Source of the DNA: Drosophila pseudoobscura
Lineage: Eukaryota > Arthropoda > Insecta > Diptera > Drosophilidae
DNA: 64,000 nt
Assembly (NCBI RefSeq): GCF_009870125.1
Contig: NC_046680.1
Span: 11,532,001 to 11,596,000, forward strand
Direction: 5' to 3'
The position numbers and the translations under genes were made by a program. Of the stretch, positions 1 to 12,059 are shown piece after piece. The notes beneath the pieces are model-generated. The model searched no databases. It was not told where the DNA came from and worked only from the letters and a program-made list of their open reading frames with translations. Each line of letters starts with the position of its first letter. Position 1 is the first letter of the stretch.

Positions 1-2
1 CG

Positions 3-638
3 AAGGAGATCGAGATTGTCAAGTCGCAGGAGGCCCTCGGGCTGACCATCACCGACAATGGGGCCGGCTACGCCTTCATCAAGCGCATCAAGGAGGACTC
101 GATCATCGACCGCATCGAGCACATCTGTGTGGGCGATCACATCGAGAAGCTTGATGGCCAGAATATGGTGGGCAAGCGGCACTACGAGGTGGCTCGCATG
201 CTCAAGGACATTCCCACGGGCGATACCTTCACGCTGCGGCTGGTGGAGCCCGTGCGGAGCGGTTTCCAGGGCATTGGGCCGCGCAGCCAGTCCCGGGCCA
301 CGGGCAGCGCCGGCGGTGGACGAAACTACGGCAGTGGCAAGGAGACGCTCCGTTTCAAGGCCAACGGAAATGCACAGATCGAGCCAAAGTTCGACGAGGC
401 CACGGTGGCCGGGATCGATGCCATCAATAATCTGCTCGAGTCCTTCATGGGCATCAACGACACGGAGCTGGCGTCGCAGATCTGGGATTTGGGCGACAAA
501 AAGTCCAACTCAATGGACTTTGCCGAGTCCATTGACAACTCAGACCTCGAGTCCTTTGGCTTCACCGACGACTTCATCATCGAGCTCTGGGGTGCTATAA
601 CGGATGCCCGCCGCAAGTCCACGACCAGCCCCAAGTAG
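3..638 (+). CDS. kermit: GIPC PDZ-domain adaptor, 3' end (kermit)
   Basis: The window opens inside the last coding exon, and one frame runs from base 3 to the TAG at 636-638. It encodes about 211 C-terminal residues. The beginning is the PDZ domain (SQEALGLTITDNGAGYAF, then HICVGDHIEKLDGQN), followed by a glycine/serine linker and the GIPC C-terminal helical domain (GINDTELASQIWDLG, then FGFTDDFIIELWGAI). GIPC proteins are cytoplasmic adaptors: the PDZ domain binds C-terminal tails of membrane receptors and the C-terminal domain binds myosin VI. The fly homologue is linked to planar polarity and myosin VI processes. The start codon and N-terminal GH1 region lie outside the window, so the gene is partial here only because of the window edge. 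Family assignment is secure; the symbol comes from memory of the fly gene. Confidence 0.9.
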   Translation, partial: KEIEIVKSQEALGLTITDNGAGYAFIKRIKEDSIIDRIEHICVGDHIEKLDGQNMVGKRHYEVARMLKDIPTGDTFTLRLVEPVRSGFQGIGPRSQSRATGSAGGGRNYGSGKETLRFKANGNAQIEPKFDEATVAGIDAINNLLESFMGINDTELASQIWDLGDKKSNSMDFAESIDNSDLESFGFTDDFIIELWGAITDARRKSTTSPK

Positions 639-717
639 GGGCCGGCCCGACCCGAAGGTTGGGAATCGGGAACTGTGCGCATGCATTTTATATTGACTAT
701 TGACTTGTTTAGGAACC

Positions 718-1086
718 AATAAAAAGAAAACACACAGAAACCATTAGAGAAACTAAGAGCCCAAGCCAAGCCCATGCAGAAGAGCCTTTTCTGTTGTTCT
801 TAACTATTGCTATTATCATTAAAATATGTTTTGATTAAAACTGAGTTACTATATCATATCCATATAGCCTGCATGTGTTGTCTGCCTTTGCCAATTATTT
901 TGTATTTGTATCACGATAAAGTATTTATTATTTATATTCCTTTAGACGAAGGAAGGGAAGGTCGGAGCTATCTATAGTAAATTTTTTGTACAAGTTTCTT
1001 CAATGTACATATTTTTTGCATACCTTACGTTTAATTACTATATATTCAGTAGTTTTATCATTTAATCGTTTCGTTTTATGAATAAA
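718..1086 (+). other. kermit 3'UTR with two poly(A) signals
   Basis: After the kermit stop there is an AT-rich untranslated stretch with AATAAA hexamers at 718-723 and 1081-1086. Either could end the transcript, giving a short (about 100 base) or long (about 460 base) 3'UTR. Inferred from hexamers only. Confidence 0.45.
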
Positions 1087-1985
1087 TTTAAATTATTTAA
1101 ATTATGAAAAATCACCTTCCTCTTGGCTTTATTTATCAGTTTTTGTAGTATTGATTTTTGGATTCGTTTAAACATTTTAAAATTACATATATTCTTTTAT
1201 TCATAAATACAAGCATGAGCCTTTGCGCCTCGTAGGCGTGGTCCATCATTTGTTGGCACACATCAGCAATTTTTTAGACGGCCAGGACGGACAGACGGAC
1301 ACTCTGTGAAAATATTCCACGGTCCGAAACGGTGACGAATGGATGGTTCTTCTTTTCTTTTTAAACATGCTTTGACCATGGGCCGGCCGCGCTGTTTCGT
1401 GGACTCATTAGTAGTCGAATTCTATTGCTCAACGATTGTATAAATCGTATAAGTGGAACATTTCCTGTATAATCGGAGATCAAGGTAATAGTGTGGTGGT
1501 GTGGTACCCTGTAAACAACTGGAAGGGACGTACATCACCAGATCACCCGAAAAACGACACGCTTTAATTTGTTTACGAGTGAATTACGAGAACACATGCA
1601 GAAAAAGCTCTTTCGATTGCAACAATAGCAACAACAAAATGCCAAAACATGAACAGCTGCGACCGAGCAGCTGATAAGCACAGTTATTAAGTCGAGGGAA
1701 ACGAGACGAAGAGAGAGAGAGAAAGAGCAGCAAGTCAGACATGAGAGAGAGATGAGGGAGAGTGAATAAAGCAGCTGCTTTATATACTTATATATACATA
1801 CATATATGTGCTTGTGCATAGCCATAGCAACAACTACAAGTTACATGACTTTCCGGTTTTACCTGTTTTGTTTTTGCCCCCACGGCGAGCTTTTGCTCTT
1901 AAATAACACTGCTCTCTCTCTCTCGCTCTCGATGGCCCCTCCACAAACAGGTACTTAATTCGATTAGTTTAACTTTTTCGTCGCT
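1087..1985. other. Intergenic region upstream of Lpin
   Basis: No gene is seen. The region has GA-rich runs (about 1710-1760), a TATA-like AT run near 1770-1805 and a CT tract at about 1912-1930, which look like GAGA-factor type promoter sequence ahead of the Lpin 5' exon. Confidence 0.3.
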
Positions 1986-2289
1986 CAGTTCTGCCCCAGC
2001 AGTCGTCGGAGCAACAACTAAAAACAACTAAACCCAAAAGCAACTACACGGAACAACAGTACAGCAGCAGAGAACACCACCAAAAACATTGTGAAAATAC
2101 AAGAAACACACGATTATTGTATTGTCTGTCAAGTGAACGCCAAAGAGTCGAGTGCTGGAGGAAACAGAGTGAGACTTGTGATAGTTTCTCGCTAGTGTTT
2201 TCAAGGGCACCTCAACAAACACACTGCTGCTGCTGCTGAAAACTGAACTGAAACCATAATAAAATATTTCATACACATCGAAAGCAAGG
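1986..2289 (+). promoter_or_regulatory. Putative Lpin start site and first noncoding exon
   Basis: An initiator-like TCAGTT at 1986 is followed by about 300 bases rich in CAA/AAC with no long open frame, the typical look of a Drosophila 5'UTR. It ends at a possible splice donor (AAG|GTAGTG, near 2288). The intervening 1.9 kb up to the Lpin start codon would then be intron. Placement is an inference; 5' RNA ends would settle it. Confidence 0.3.
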
Positions 2290-4217
2290 TAGTGTAGTGT
2301 AGTGGCGCACTGCATATGACATGTGTAGCGAATAAGTGAAATAAAATTTCCATTATACTAGAGATGGCTTCGAGAACGTTGAACATACGTCTGCATTCGG
2401 GTCGGCCACAGAATTCTTGGCAAGCAAGCACCTCTATTCTATAAGACTTTGGGCCCCGCGTTTGTTTTTGTTTGCTCGCGCGCGTCTCTTTCGCTTGCCT
2501 TCTGATTTCCTCCGAGTGTTTTCTGGACTTTGATCGTGACTCAACAGAACCCCAGACCAGACCCCTACAAATAATATAACTCAAATAAACACTGAACTCT
2601 GGGCATGTGATTACCGCTGGCAGTGCGATTTGATCAGTTTCAAACAGAAAAAAAAACCACGCGAGCTTTCAAAAGTTGCAATATCTCGTACTGCATTTGA
2701 AACTTCTTTATCTTCTGGAATTGAGTCAGAGCTGTGTCAGAGTCGAAACGCGACTCCTTTGTCGTCCGTTCTCTGAATGGATAACGAATGAGTGCCTTGG
2801 CCTTTGTCTGCTACATTTCTGTTAAAGTTTTGTTATAGCCCCCCCGCCCGATTCTCTCTAAAAATTGTGTAATTAAGGTGCTTCGGGATGCGTTTTCCTT
2901 GGGCTTCTTTCCATTTCCATCGAATGTTGTTTGGCTTTGCTCTGCAGTTTCGCAGGTGAAAGTGAGGCAGGGCCCACAACGCGTGCCAGATGGCGTGATC
3001 GGCTGTGATCTCTGCTCTCGCATCCAGTGATTCGGGAGCACAGCTCAAAATCGAGTATATGCATAAGAAGTAGCATTTTTGAAAATGGAATTTCGCTTAT
3101 CATTCTGATTTGGCATTAATCTTTGCCAGATTGTTAGCTGGAAAGTACAACCATTGTTCAAATGTTCTGTTCGGTTGGCTTGATGGACATTGAACTCCAT
3201 TCCCGTGCTTGAGTGTCTCGCTATTTTCGCTCATTGCTTCTTGTGTGAACGTAGATTCATTTATTCGATGTGATGTGTACGTCGCATGATGTTTTCCGTG
3301 CTGTGCTATGATTAATACACACGCAGGAACACATGGAGCAGAGGTGGGGACCCTACCCTGCTCTGACGCTACTTACTCCATGTTTTATCACGCCACTCAC
3401 TGGAATACTGGAATATGTTAGGTGACCACAGCTGATAAGAGGGGCTTTTACAACACCAATTCGATGGGAACGAACGAACACTCATAAATCGGTAATCATA
3501 AATAGTTTTGCCACAGATGGCGCAATAATAGCGGTCGGTCGTCGGGGTCCTACCTTGAACTTGCCTCGCAATACATGATTAAACAAAGGCTGTGCTGTCC
3601 CCTCCACCTCGCGCATGCAGCACCCCTGTGGATGGCGGGATGTGGCTTTTGTATGTTTGCCTTCCCATTACCACCCATCCACCCCCTATCCATTCAAACA
3701 CGCCTTGACTTTGAGCACTTTAAGCAGAAACAAAGACAAAAAAAAAGCTAAAAATAATTGAATGCAAAAGTTCTTCTGTTTCTGTGGGCATTGTTGCGGT
3801 TTCAACAGCCAAAGGACGGGATGCACTTGCACTCTGATGCAATTTGTCTATTTTCAAAAGGCACTGTGAACGCGTTGCCAACGGGGGAACAAATGTCAGA
3901 AATATGCGGTGCAGATTACTCATATTTTCAATCTTGCAATGCCATTTACAGTTGCCGCAATTCAGCGAGAGTTTAGTGTGCAAAGTCTACCGCCAAGAAG
4001 CGGCGTATTTGACCGCCTTCCAATAAAAATGGCCCCCATATAAAACTCTACAGGGAACACACTAAAACAGCAGCAGCAACACATTCTTAGGTGCGATTGC
4101 GATTAGACAAAAAGATTAGAACAAGGCCAACCACAAAGAAAGGGGAGGAGAACGAGGAATTGCCAAATCAGTCTAATCACCCAAAAGGAACGGAAAGGAA
4201 ACCAAATCAGATCAAAG
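2290..4217 (+). other. Putative Lpin 5' intron and UTR
   Basis: This 1.9 kb stretch holds no supportable coding region. The last 150-180 bases before the start codon (about 4040-4217) are A-rich and purine-rich like a 5'UTR exon, so most of the remainder is probably intron. Confidence 0.35.
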
Positions 4218-7200
4218 ATGAACAGCCTGGCGCGCGTCTTTAGCAACTTTCGGGACTTCTACAGCGAGATCAATGCGGCAACCTTGACGGGGGCCATCGA
4301 TGTGATCGTGGTGGAGCAGAAGGACGGGGAGTTCCAGTGCTCGCCCTTCCATGTGCGCTTCGGCAAGATGGGTGTGCTGCGCAGTCGCGAGAAGGTGGTA
4401 AGTAGATCGCAAATATTTGAACTCTGGAACTGGAAATAAGACAATCGATGGCATGGCCTCTCCACAGGTGGATATCGAAATCAATGGCGCCCCCGTGGAC
4501 ATTCAGATGAAGTTGGGCGACGCCGGCGAAGCCTTCTTTGTGGAGGAATGCCTCGAGGATGACGACGATGAGCTGCCAGCGAATCTGGCCACATCGCCCA
4601 TACCCTTGAGCTTCATGAATCTGCGGGAGCACGGCAACGACACCATGGAGGACATCAGCGGTGTGACAGCCGACAAGTAAGTGAAGCCCAAAGCCCACGG
4701 CAGATTCCCACCAGCGCTAGATTCATTTGCCAACCCATTTTAGAAACGCTAGCGAGGAGCTGCAGATTCCCTTGCCGCTGCCGCGACGCAACTCCATTGA
4801 CTTCTCCAAGGAGGAGCCCAAGGAAGCGGCCGCAGATGGCAATCATTTCGAGAATCAGGCCTCTGACTACACGAAGCGCAGGTAGACAAGTGCTTTCCGC
4901 ATCCTTGGCATCCCGTTGAGCAGACCAAAATAACCATTTGATCTCTTGTAATCCCGAAAAGGCACACGGACAATACACTGGAGCGGCGCAATCTGAGTGA
5001 GAAGCTCAAGGAGTTCACCACACAGAAGATACGTCAGGAGTGGGCGGAGCACGAGGAGCTCTTCCAGGAGAAGAGCGAGAAGAAGCCAGCAGAAGCAGAG
5101 CTGGAAAAAGATAGGCAGCCCGAGGCGGGGGAGGAAGTGGAAAAGGAGAAGGAAAAGGAAAAGGAGCAGCCCAAAGCCGATATTACCGTGTCTTCGGTGG
5201 CGGCCAGCGAGGTCGCCAAAGATGTGTCCAAGAGCAAGACCAAGAAGCGGCGCAAGAAGACGCAGATGAAGAAGAATGCACAGCGGAAAAACTCCTCGAG
5301 CAGTTCTGTGGGTAGCGCTGCCGGCGGCGACGTCACCACCACCAAGGAGGGCGTGGCGACAGTGGACAACATTGATGAGGGCGATGCCACCGCCCCCGCC
5401 ACCGCCGTGGCGATCATCGCCGCCAACAACTCGGCCAACTCCTCATCCAACGACGAGCTTCCCTCAGCCTCACTGCTCACGGCCCACACCGGGATCGACA
5501 GCGCGAAGGGCGACGAGCCCAAGGCAATCGCAAACCCAACGGCGAAGCAGCGTCTAGACCTGGATATGTACTTCTTCAGCGATACAGAGATCACTGGGCC
5601 ATCGGGCGGCGCTACCAACCGTCCCCCCAGCCCCTTTCAGAGCGATAGCGAGCTGGAGACAACGATACGGGCACGGGATCAGCGCCAATTCGACCAGACC
5701 GCTGCCAATTGGAATTGGGGCGAACTGCCCGACCAGGCCAAAACGGAGTCGATCAATGAAGCCGATGCACAGCAGGTTGATCGACAATCGATGCTCAGCA
5801 ACGTGTTTAGCTTCATGAAGAAGGCCAATCGGCTGCGCAAAGAGGTCGGCAACGAGGCGGGAGACATATATCTATCCGACTTGAATGAATCCATGGATCC
5901 GGAGATGGCGGCCCTCTATTTTCCCAGTTCCAAGTTGAAGGAGGGCTCGACAGCCACGATCCTGGAGGAAGATCGGGAGAGCGGCAACGGCACCAGCCTG
6001 CCACACTCGCCCAGCTCCCTGGAGGAGGGTCAGAAGAGTATGGACTCGGACTTTGATGAAAACAAACAGCAGCGTGACAAAAAGTAGGAGTTTTCCGCTA
6101 AGGAAACTCGTTCAGAGACTAATTGGATGCCTTCTTTTTGTGTTGCAGATATTTGGACTTTGTGGCCATGTCCATGACTGGCATGCCAGAGCACGGAGGA
6201 CCCCCCTCGGAGGAGGACTTTGACCGTCATCTGGTCAGCTACCCGGACGTAAGTATCTCCGTTGTGCTCTGTGTTCGACTACGCTGCACATCACTGCTGC
6301 ACCTGCACCTGCACCGCCTCATTGCCTGTTGCATCGTTTAACAAGTCTTTACATCTTTACCCATGCCATGCCCTCATACGAATTGCCAATGCCAATGCCT
6401 GTGCCTGTGCCTATGCCGTGCCGTGCCATGCCCGAGCAGGTATGCGCAAACCCCAGTCTGTTCTCATCGCCAAACCTAGTCGTACGTTTAAATGGCAAAT
6501 ACTACCCCTGGACGGCAGCATGCCCCATTGTAATGACAATGATTGCCTTCCAGAAGCCACTAACCGAAGTAAGTCTCACTGTCCAGCCTCTTTTGTGTGA
6601 GTCTCCTGCTCTTGCTCCTTGCTCTGCTAATGTTTCTCCCACTCCACTCTGTTCTGCTCTGCTCCTCAGGATGCCATTGAACAGCTCATGACGCAAACTG
6701 ACGAGGGCGGTAAGCCGGAAATGCCTGAAATGCCCGAAGCTGCCCAGGCCGGGCCTGCGGGTCAAACAAAGCGCTACTGGTGGAGCTGGAGGCGCCCACA
6801 GGATGTGGCGCCTAACCGTGTCAGCCACGACTTAGCCCCCAGCAAAGACGAGAAAGGTAAGAGCCTGAAGCCCCCCTACTGACCGTGGAATTGGAATTTG
6901 TATTCTCCTTTCCCTCAGATGGTGATAATGCTGCAGCTGTAGCCACGCAGACATCACGACCACTCTCCCCCACGGACAATAGCGAGCCGACGCCAAGCAA
7001 GAGCGACTCTCTAGCAGAGAATGCCGAGAACACCTCGGCGCTGGTCGACAACCTCGAGGAGCTCACTAGCGCCACAAACAAGAGCGATGAACCCAAGGAG
7101 CGCTACAAGAAATCCCTGCGCCTTAGCTCGGCAGCCATTGTAAGAACCCGAGTTACGCCCGAGCGTCATAGCAGACTCTTAACCGTCTTCCTCCATTCGC

Positions 7201-9443
7201 AGAAAAAACTAAACCTTAAAGAGGGCACAAACGAGATCGAGTTCAGCGTGACGACTGCATACCAGGGAACGTCGCGCTGCAAGTGCTACTTGTACCGCTG
7301 GAAGCACAACGACAAGGTGGTGATCTCGGACATTGATGGGACCATTACCAGGTCCGATGTGCTGGGCCATATATTACCGATGGTCGGCAAGGACTGGGCA
7401 CAACTGGGAGTGGCACAGTTGTTCTCGAAGATCGAGCAGAACGGCTATAAGCTGCTTTACCTGTCGGCCCGTGCCATCGGCCAGTCCCGACTGACACGCG
7501 AGTATCTGCGCTCGATCAGGCAGGGTAATGTGAAGCTGCCCGATGGGCCGCTGTTGCTGAATCCCACCTCCCTGATATCGGCATTCCATCGCGAGGTTAT
7601 CGAGAAGAAGCCGGAGCAGTTCAAGATCGCTTGCCTGTCGGACATTCGGGATCTCTTCCCCGAAAAAGAGCCCTTCTACGCCGGCTACGGCAACCGGATC
7701 AATGTAAGTGCATGGAGCCCCATCAGTGTCAGTGGCAGCTGACCCCACCATTTGATCTATTTGCAGGATGTCTGGGCCTATCGGGCTGTGGGCATTCCTA
7801 TAATGCGCATCTTCACCATCAACACCAAGGGCGAGCTGAAGCACGAACTGACCCAAACATTCCAATCCTCGTAAGTAGCGGGCGGACTCCAGATCTGTAT
7901 CTGTTAGCTTGTATCTCCCATGTATCTGCATATGTACATACACATATATGGTTCCGGTGTTTTCCCCATAACTGATAACTGAAAAACTCATGCCACACAT
8001 TCGATAATGCAAGCGATAATCACGATAACGATAACCAAAAGCCAATCGATCGTATTAACTCCATCATGTACCGCCAGGTGTCGCCTCAAGATCTCCACAC
8101 GCGTTTGAATGTATCCTCCTCTCCTCCTCTCCTGACTGTGTAGTGTTGTATTCATTATACTGCCCTCCTCCTCCTCCTTCTCAGCCGCACTTTACTCAAT
8201 CAATCAATCAATCAATCAATCGATCGATTCAAGCATTTTTCGGTTGTCAAATTTATACAGTGGCTACATCAATCAGTCGCTAGAAGTCGACGAGTACTTT
8301 CCCCTGCTCACCCACAATGATGAGTACGAGTACCGCACGGATGTGTTCGACGACGACGAGTTGGAGGACGAACTACAGTTTAGCGATGACTACGATGTGG
8401 ATGCAGAGCCCGATCTGAGTGACGATGACGACGATGATGATTACGATGATGATTTTGCCGAGCAGTTGGCAGATGACATCATCATTATGCGAAGCCGCCG
8501 TGTGTCGACCAAGAACGAAGTGGCCTTGCTGCCCTCACACGGCAACCTAACGTGGCTGGATTCCTAGACCATGTAACCATAACCAGAACCCTGCCCTAGT
8601 CCTTCTTAGAAGGTTGTGGGCAGCTGGAATGAAATGATGATGAATGAATTGTGATAAGAGTTTTCTGAGAGAGCTATTAGGAGTGTCCGTGTCCCATGTT
8701 TGTTGTGTAGTAGTGCCGGGGGGCGAAGCTCTCGGGCCAGTCGTAAGTTTTGAAAGTATTTTGCTCAGCAGCAGCAGGCCTAAATGTTTAGCTTTAAGGA
8801 AGAAGAGCGGAACGAAAAGTACCTTTTGGATATAGTCCTATCCTACTATATCTATAGCCATATACCCAATAAACGATATCAATATGTTCGCTGTGATGGA
8901 AACATTTGTTTTTGGTGGCTTCGAATCGATTGCGCGAAATGTGGCATGAGTTTTAGGTGCACCAAGGCTCCGTATTTCGATGGAGATCAGGAATATGTAC
9001 ATATATTGTTCATTTGTACACACGCCTAGCCCAGGCGGGCACGTAATTGCAATATCTATAAATCGTAGCACAGGCTGAGGCGCCCGATCACGCTCCCATG
9101 CTCCCATGCGTGTTGCATACTCTTGGGAGGCGCACAAAGTCACCCTCTCGATCACCCTTTACCAACTGCTTGGGGGCTCCTGCAGCAGTAGCTCTATCAT
9201 AGTTACCCCACTCATCCGATCCGTCTCTCTGACACGTGTTCTTCCAGATACTGCAGCATGACGTACATTGTGGATCAGCTATTTCCCCCGGTGAAGCTCG
9301 ACGAGGCCGCCACTGAATTCTCCAACTTCAACTACTGGCGCGACCCCATACCCGACTTGGTTATACCCGAGCTGGAGACGGCGCTGGTACCACCGAGCCC
9401 TAACGTTGATAAAGCCACACTGCGACCCATTCCCGAGAAGTAG
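4218..9443 (+). CDS. Lpin: Lipin, Mg2+-dependent phosphatidate phosphatase
   Basis: Eleven coding exons: 4218-4397, 4468-4676, 4744-4881, 4962-6083, 6149-6248, 6440-6568, 6670-6856, 6919-7139, 7203-7703, 7767-7870 and 9248-9443, about 1028 residues. Lipin dephosphorylates phosphatidate to diacylglycerol for triglyceride and phospholipid synthesis and also acts as a nuclear co-regulator. The N-LIP domain is in exons 1-2 ([20 protein letters not shown]). A basic nuclear localisation run ([10 protein letters not shown]) is in exon 4. The C-LIP catalytic domain is in exons 9-11 and carries the haloacid dehalogenase motif DIDGT at about residues 805-809; exon 11 supplies the conserved end (SNFNYWRDP). 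Exon joins keep frame and match vertebrate lipin, for example REKV|VDIEING. The acceptor of exon 6 lies in a TGCC-rich repeat. The start is the first Met, giving the conserved MNSLARVF opening. An alternative last exon is listed separately. Confidence 0.95.
6361..6439 (+). repeat. TGCC-rich hexamer repeat abutting a Lpin splice acceptor
   Basis: The intron end consists of degenerate six-base units of the TGCCNR type (catgcc, caatgcc, gtgcct, atgccg) up to the CAG at 6437-6439. It replaces the usual pyrimidine tract in front of Lpin exon 6. Confidence 0.7.
8197..8228. repeat. (CAAT)6 microsatellite followed by (CGAT)2
   Basis: A short tetranucleotide repeat in the Lpin intron, about 30 bases upstream of the alternative last exon. 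It is likely to be length-variable. Confidence 0.85.
8261..8567 (+). CDS. Lpin: Lpin alternative terminal exon encoding an acidic tail
   Basis: An acceptor (TTTATACAG at 8252-8260) opens a frame that joins in phase to the exon ending at 7870 and stops at 8565-8567. This would make a protein of about 1065 residues. It replaces the conserved lipin C-terminus with about 102 residues rich in Asp/Glu, including a run of seven aspartates. A poly(A) signal AATAAA lies at 8868-8873, before the standard last exon at 9248, so this works as a self-contained 3' end. The use of the two ends must be mutually exclusive, because the in-frame TAG blocks read-on. Open frame, acceptor and poly(A) signal are seen; expression is inferred. 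Confidence 0.65.
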
Positions 9444-9983
9444 ATCATACACCACTAACATAACATAAATAGATTCCTACCCCCAATACATACTATATAT
9501 ATATATTTATATGTACAACTATAAAACTATATAGCACGTGGATCCATTTGAAATTGATTTACCTAGCTTCAAATTCTAGATGTGCTTACCAAAAATACGT
9601 GAAATACGAGTATCGATATGTCGTTTGTATAAGCTTAGCAAGGATTCAAGATCCCCATACGCAACCCGCCATTTCGCCTTGTTTGAGTTTCCTTATTTGA
9701 TAAAGAATTCGATATACTGTACCCTTACTGTAAGTTCCTTTCAGACTCGTGCAAGTTCTTAGAGTTTAATAAGATGGAATATAAAAAGAATGTGTATTCC
9801 AAATGCCGGTCTGGAGTTGTGATTTATGATTTCATTATGTTCCGTATGTGATCATTTAAAATTAGTTCATTGTGATGACGGTTTTTATTTGGAGTTTTTC
9901 TGAAAACTATGCTTTATACCTTACCTTTTATATTCGAGTATATTAAAATATGCCTAATCTAATTGATAGTGTGATTCAATACA

Positions 9984-9989
9984 AATAAA
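9984..9989 (+). other. Lpin distal poly(A) signal
   Basis: AATAAA lies about 540 bases after the standard Lpin stop codon and is the last good signal before the intergenic region. Confidence 0.5.
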
Positions 9990-11302
9990 TGCTTCAAATT
10001 TAAACAAACGTGTCCTATTCCTATTCCTGTTTCTAGGTCTGGGTCTGGGTCTGGTACGTTTCCAGAGAAAAGACAGACACCTGATCTACAGCTGATTATG
10101 CCCTGGCCGGCAGGCACCACAGTGTCGTCTCTCTGTCGCCAGTTCCCATGAAAAACTCAAATTGCAGTGGAAAATTTTGAAATGTGGGTGCAGAAATCGA
10201 CGGCCAGACCACCACAACTCGTCTATGATGGGGTGAGGGAATGCTCTGTGTGCGTTTTGCAGGGGCCTCAAAGGGGGGCAGATTTCATTTGGTAGCGTAA
10301 TTTTGCCAATTCAATTAATGCTCATTTAATGCACGGTAGACGGTACCCATCATCCAGCATCCCAGCATCATATTGGCATACAAAGGCATACATAAACCAC
10401 AAAGTGGACACTTTAAGTGACACAAATGGTCGTCTGACCACAAATTCAGTGGCTTAGCCATAGAATTCGTGAGGAGGGTCCCAAATTCGTAAACAGAATG
10501 CTCTTTTGGTTCAGTTTAGTTTTAATTTTCCTACCCTACAGATGTTGTTGTTAGGAATCGCGCGTCATGCGGCAGGGCCCCTCGGTCCGCTGGGCGGCGT
10601 TTCTGCCTTACTTTGGTTTTACTGGGGTCATTGAGTATTTATATTCTGGAACTTTCTACTAGTCCCCCCTATATCACAGCCGACGCCTCTGCTAAGTACT
10701 CGTAAGTAGGAAGATTTAGCTGTGTAGCCCCACTGCAGACCACAGATTTCGCTGTTTATGATAATAATGCTCCAACAGGGACAGGGGGGCAAAAAACAGC
10801 TGATCGGCCATCCTTCTACGGCACTACGATACTCTGGATGAGGCATACGGAGAATTAATTGCAATTAGTTTTTACTCGGTAGAAGCCTGCAATTGATTTA
10901 ATTTCTAAAAACGAAATATACATTTATGCACATGCTGCATAGCGGCTGCGTGTACCCAGTGCTCAAATATGTTATAGGTTACATGTAAGCCCACTCATTC
11001 AGAAGCCTGGTCTTTATGTATGATCTCGGCGACAGGGTCAACCAATAATTGGGCTTCAGTGCTGCTCAGAGACAGCTAGGAATAGCCCTAGGAGTCCCTA
11101 ACTAATTAATCTCTATCTACATATGCGATATGTCCAGGTTATAGCCTCCTTAGTTGAGCTCTAATTCAACGGAGAAAAATTCCATAATGAGGCTTAAATT
11201 ATTCATAGCGAGTGCAACTCAATTGAGCGCCACTCGAAAATCGCCGCCCCCACAATTGAGTGCGGCAGAGGCGTCGGCGTCAGCGTCCACACGCGGCGAA
11301 GG
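9990..11302. other. Intergenic region between Lpin and Obp44a
   Basis: No supportable gene. A TACTCGTA octamer lies at 10697-10704 (see the repeat cluster at 46.7 kb). The last part presumably carries Obp44a enhancers; no motif is called. Confidence 0.4.
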
Positions 11303-11335
11303 TATAAAAGATGGAGCCCGGCAGTCCACAGACAA
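11303..11335 (+). promoter_or_regulatory. TATA box and initiator of Obp44a
   Basis: TATAAAAG at 11303-11310 is followed at the expected spacing of about 30 bases by an initiator-like GCAGTC whose A at 11333 is the likely transcription start. This gives a 5'UTR of about 86 bases. A strong TATA box suits a highly and tissue-specifically expressed odorant-binding protein gene. Confidence 0.75.
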
Positions 11336-11418
11336 CAGTTTCCACTTGGAGAGCATACAGCAAGCAGCCAATTCTAAGCCGAGTCCAATCTTAAAGAACA
11401 AAAAAAAACTTTGCAAAC

Positions 11419-11925
11419 ATGAAGAACGCCGTTGCCATTTTGCTGTGCGCCGTGATCGGTCTGGTGAGTAGCATCTAATGGTGACGGAGAGAGGGAGCTC
11501 TTATCCGCTAATCCCCAAACCCCCATATAACACAGGCTTCTGCCGCCGACGAGTACAAACTGCGCACCGCAGAGGATCTGCAGACTGTCCGCAAGGAGTG
11601 CGGCGAGGCCAACAAGGTGACTGAGGCGCTGGTGGCCAAGTACAAGACGTTCGAGTATCCCGACGATGAGATCACCCGCAGCTACATCCAGTGCATCTTC
11701 CACAAGTTCGATCTGTTCGACGACACCAAGGGATTCAAGATCGACAATCTGGTGGCCCAGCTGGGCCAGGGAAAGGAGGATAAGGCAGCGCTGAAGGCCG
11801 ACATCGAGAAGTGCGCCGACAAGAACGAGCAGAAGTCTAGCGCCAACGCCTGGGCCTTCCGTGGCTTCAAGTGCTTCTTGGGCAAGAACTTGCCGCTGGT
11901 TCAGGCTGCCGTCCAGAAGAACTAG
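11419..11925 (+). CDS. Obp44a: Odorant-binding protein 44a
   Basis: Two exons, 11419-11463 and 11536-11925, encode about 143-144 residues. The first exon is the core of a signal peptide (MKNAVAILLCAVIGL), cleaved probably after ASA. The mature protein is a small, secreted, mostly helical pheromone/odorant-binding protein (PBP/GOBP fold) that carries hydrophobic ligands in extracellular fluid. Only four cysteines remain in the mature chain (KEC, IQC, EKC, FKC), so it lacks one of the three classical disulfides. This fits the Minus-C group to which Obp44a belongs. The intron after the signal peptide and the TATA promoter fit the family. A poly(A) signal follows at 12018. Identification rests on overall resemblance to fly Obp44a. 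Confidence 0.93.
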
Positions 11926-12017
11926 GACCTTGGACACGCCGTCCAATCTTAGAATCTAGCAATCCCGAACGGACTTCTCGGGCTCTGCAGTTTCTACAAT
12001 TGAAAGAAAAGCCATAT

Positions 12018-12023
12018 AATAAA
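12018..12023 (+). other. Obp44a poly(A) signal
   Basis: AATAAA 93 bases after the stop codon, closely convergent with the Pabp2 3'UTR on the other strand. Confidence 0.7.
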
Positions 12024-12059
12024 GTGCTTAAATGAAAATGAAGTATCCTTTATTCTTTT

